From assembly GCF_040253635.1 (NCBI RefSeq), contig NZ_JBEJGX010000003.1, forward strand, positions 8,147,501 to 8,211,500: 64,000 bases of DNA. Direction: 5' to 3'. Positions 63,547 to 64,000 of this stretch are shown one piece after another; the stretch's first letter is position 1; every line of letters begins with the position of its first letter. Made by a program: the position numbers and the translations under genes. The notes below the pieces were generated by a model that saw only the letters and a program-made list of their open reading frames with translations, was not told the DNA's origin and did no database searches. The DNA is from Streptomyces sp. Edi2. Its GTDB lineage: Bacteria > Actinomycetota > Actinomycetes > Streptomycetales > Streptomycetaceae.

Positions 63547-63975
63547 TCAGTCGATACAGAACTCGTTGCCCTCGATGTCCAGCATCGGGATGCACGAATC
63601 ATCGCCGTCATACAGCGTTTGCACGTGTACCGCGCCGAGCGGGATCAGCCGTGCGCATTCGGCCTCAAGTGCGGCCAGTCGCTCCGGCCCGACGAGTCCG
63701 GTGCCGACCCGCACATCAAGATGCACCCGGTTCTTGGCTCTCTTCCCTTCGGGGACGCGCTGGAAATACAGTCGCGGGCCCACACCAGAGGGATCACTGC
63801 AGGCGAACCATGAATCCCGCTGCTCAGGTGGCTGCGCGCACTTGAATTCGTCCCAGGTGGCAAACCCCTCCGGTGGCGGCGGCACGACGTACCCCAACAC
63901 CTCGCACCAGAAACGAGCGAGGCGCTCAGGTTCTGCGCAGTCGAAGGTGACTTGGAACTTCTTGATCGCTGGCAT
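63547..63975 (-). CDS. VOC-family glyoxalase-like protein
   Basis: 142 residues. FQVTFDCAEPERLARFWCEV, LGYVVPPPPEGFATWDEFKC, then RVHLDVRVG and LDIEGNEFCID: the glyoxalase-like fold with the conserved His-x-Asp and terminal Glu. Function and substrate unknown. The start lies close to the window edge and has a weak ribosome-binding site. Confidence 0.85.
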   Translation of the reverse strand: MPAIKKFQVTFDCAEPERLARFWCEVLGYVVPPPPEGFATWDEFKCAQPPEQRDSWFACSDPSGVGPRLYFQRVPEGKRAKNRVHLDVRVGTGLVGPERLAALEAECARLIPLGAVHVQTLYDGDDSCIPMLDIEGNEFCID

Positions 63976-64000
63976 CGGCGCAACATACCAGGGGAATTCT

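Overview
The window reads as chromosomal DNA from a high-GC actinomycete, most likely a Streptomyces. The base composition is strongly GC-rich, codons end in G or C, GTG and TTG starts are frequent, and the transposase families, the type I-E-like CRISPR repeat and the secreted-protein repertoire are typical of that genus. Two well-preserved biosynthetic or transport regions sit in a landscape full of gene fragments and broken insertion sequences, which is the usual texture of an accessory chromosome arm. I saw no rRNA or tRNA gene.

Layout. 1-4313: three minus-strand secreted or lipoprotein genes, the first a large exoprotein with a lysozyme-like domain that runs off the left edge. 4314-23600: mostly accessory debris. 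It includes a two-repeat CRISPR vestige, relics of serine dehydratase, LysR, LacI, SnoaL, HxlR and alanyl-tRNA synthetase genes, and pieces of at least five transposases. Among the debris are intact genes for a phage-tail-lysozyme-like protein, an oxidoreductase, a serine hydrolase, a NUDIX hydrolase, an FG-GAP propeller protein and a divergent XRE regulator/SDR pair. 23654-33300: a membrane protein, a MarR-VOC-glycosylase unit with two identical operators, an orphan siderophore-ABC ATPase beside fragments of its permease and of a FhuF-like reductase, HEAT-repeat genes with a MerR-HEAT fusion, and a ParA-like ATPase coupled to a small protein.

33373-48080: a compact PKS-NRPS cluster on the minus strand: ACP-KS-AT-AT-ACP-C, then A-PCP, then a free-standing ketosynthase with an altered active site, then P450, MbtH and a formyltransferase. 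An MFS exporter is divergent. No ketoreductase and no thioesterase are present. The layout fits a beta-ketoacyl-aminoacyl intermediate released by a ketosynthase through Dieckmann-type cyclisation, the logic known for the fungal tenuazonic acid synthetase TAS1. That product assignment is an inference.

48908-62035: a ten-gene, tightly overlapping minus-strand operon (ATP-grasp ligase, DUF364-type Rossmann protein, cysteine-synthase-like PLP enzyme, enolase-superfamily epimerase, MFS exporter, methyltransferase, oligopeptide/nickel-type binding protein, two permeases and a double ATPase). It lies behind a Fur-family dyad that matches the Streptomyces Zur box, with a secreted peptidase gene diverging from the same region. 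Its organisation parallels known synthesis-export-import metallophore systems such as Cnt, but with a different enzyme set. I regard it as a candidate undescribed zinc-responsive metallophore system. The right end holds an alpha/beta hydrolase, a decayed IS5-type transposase and a VOC protein.
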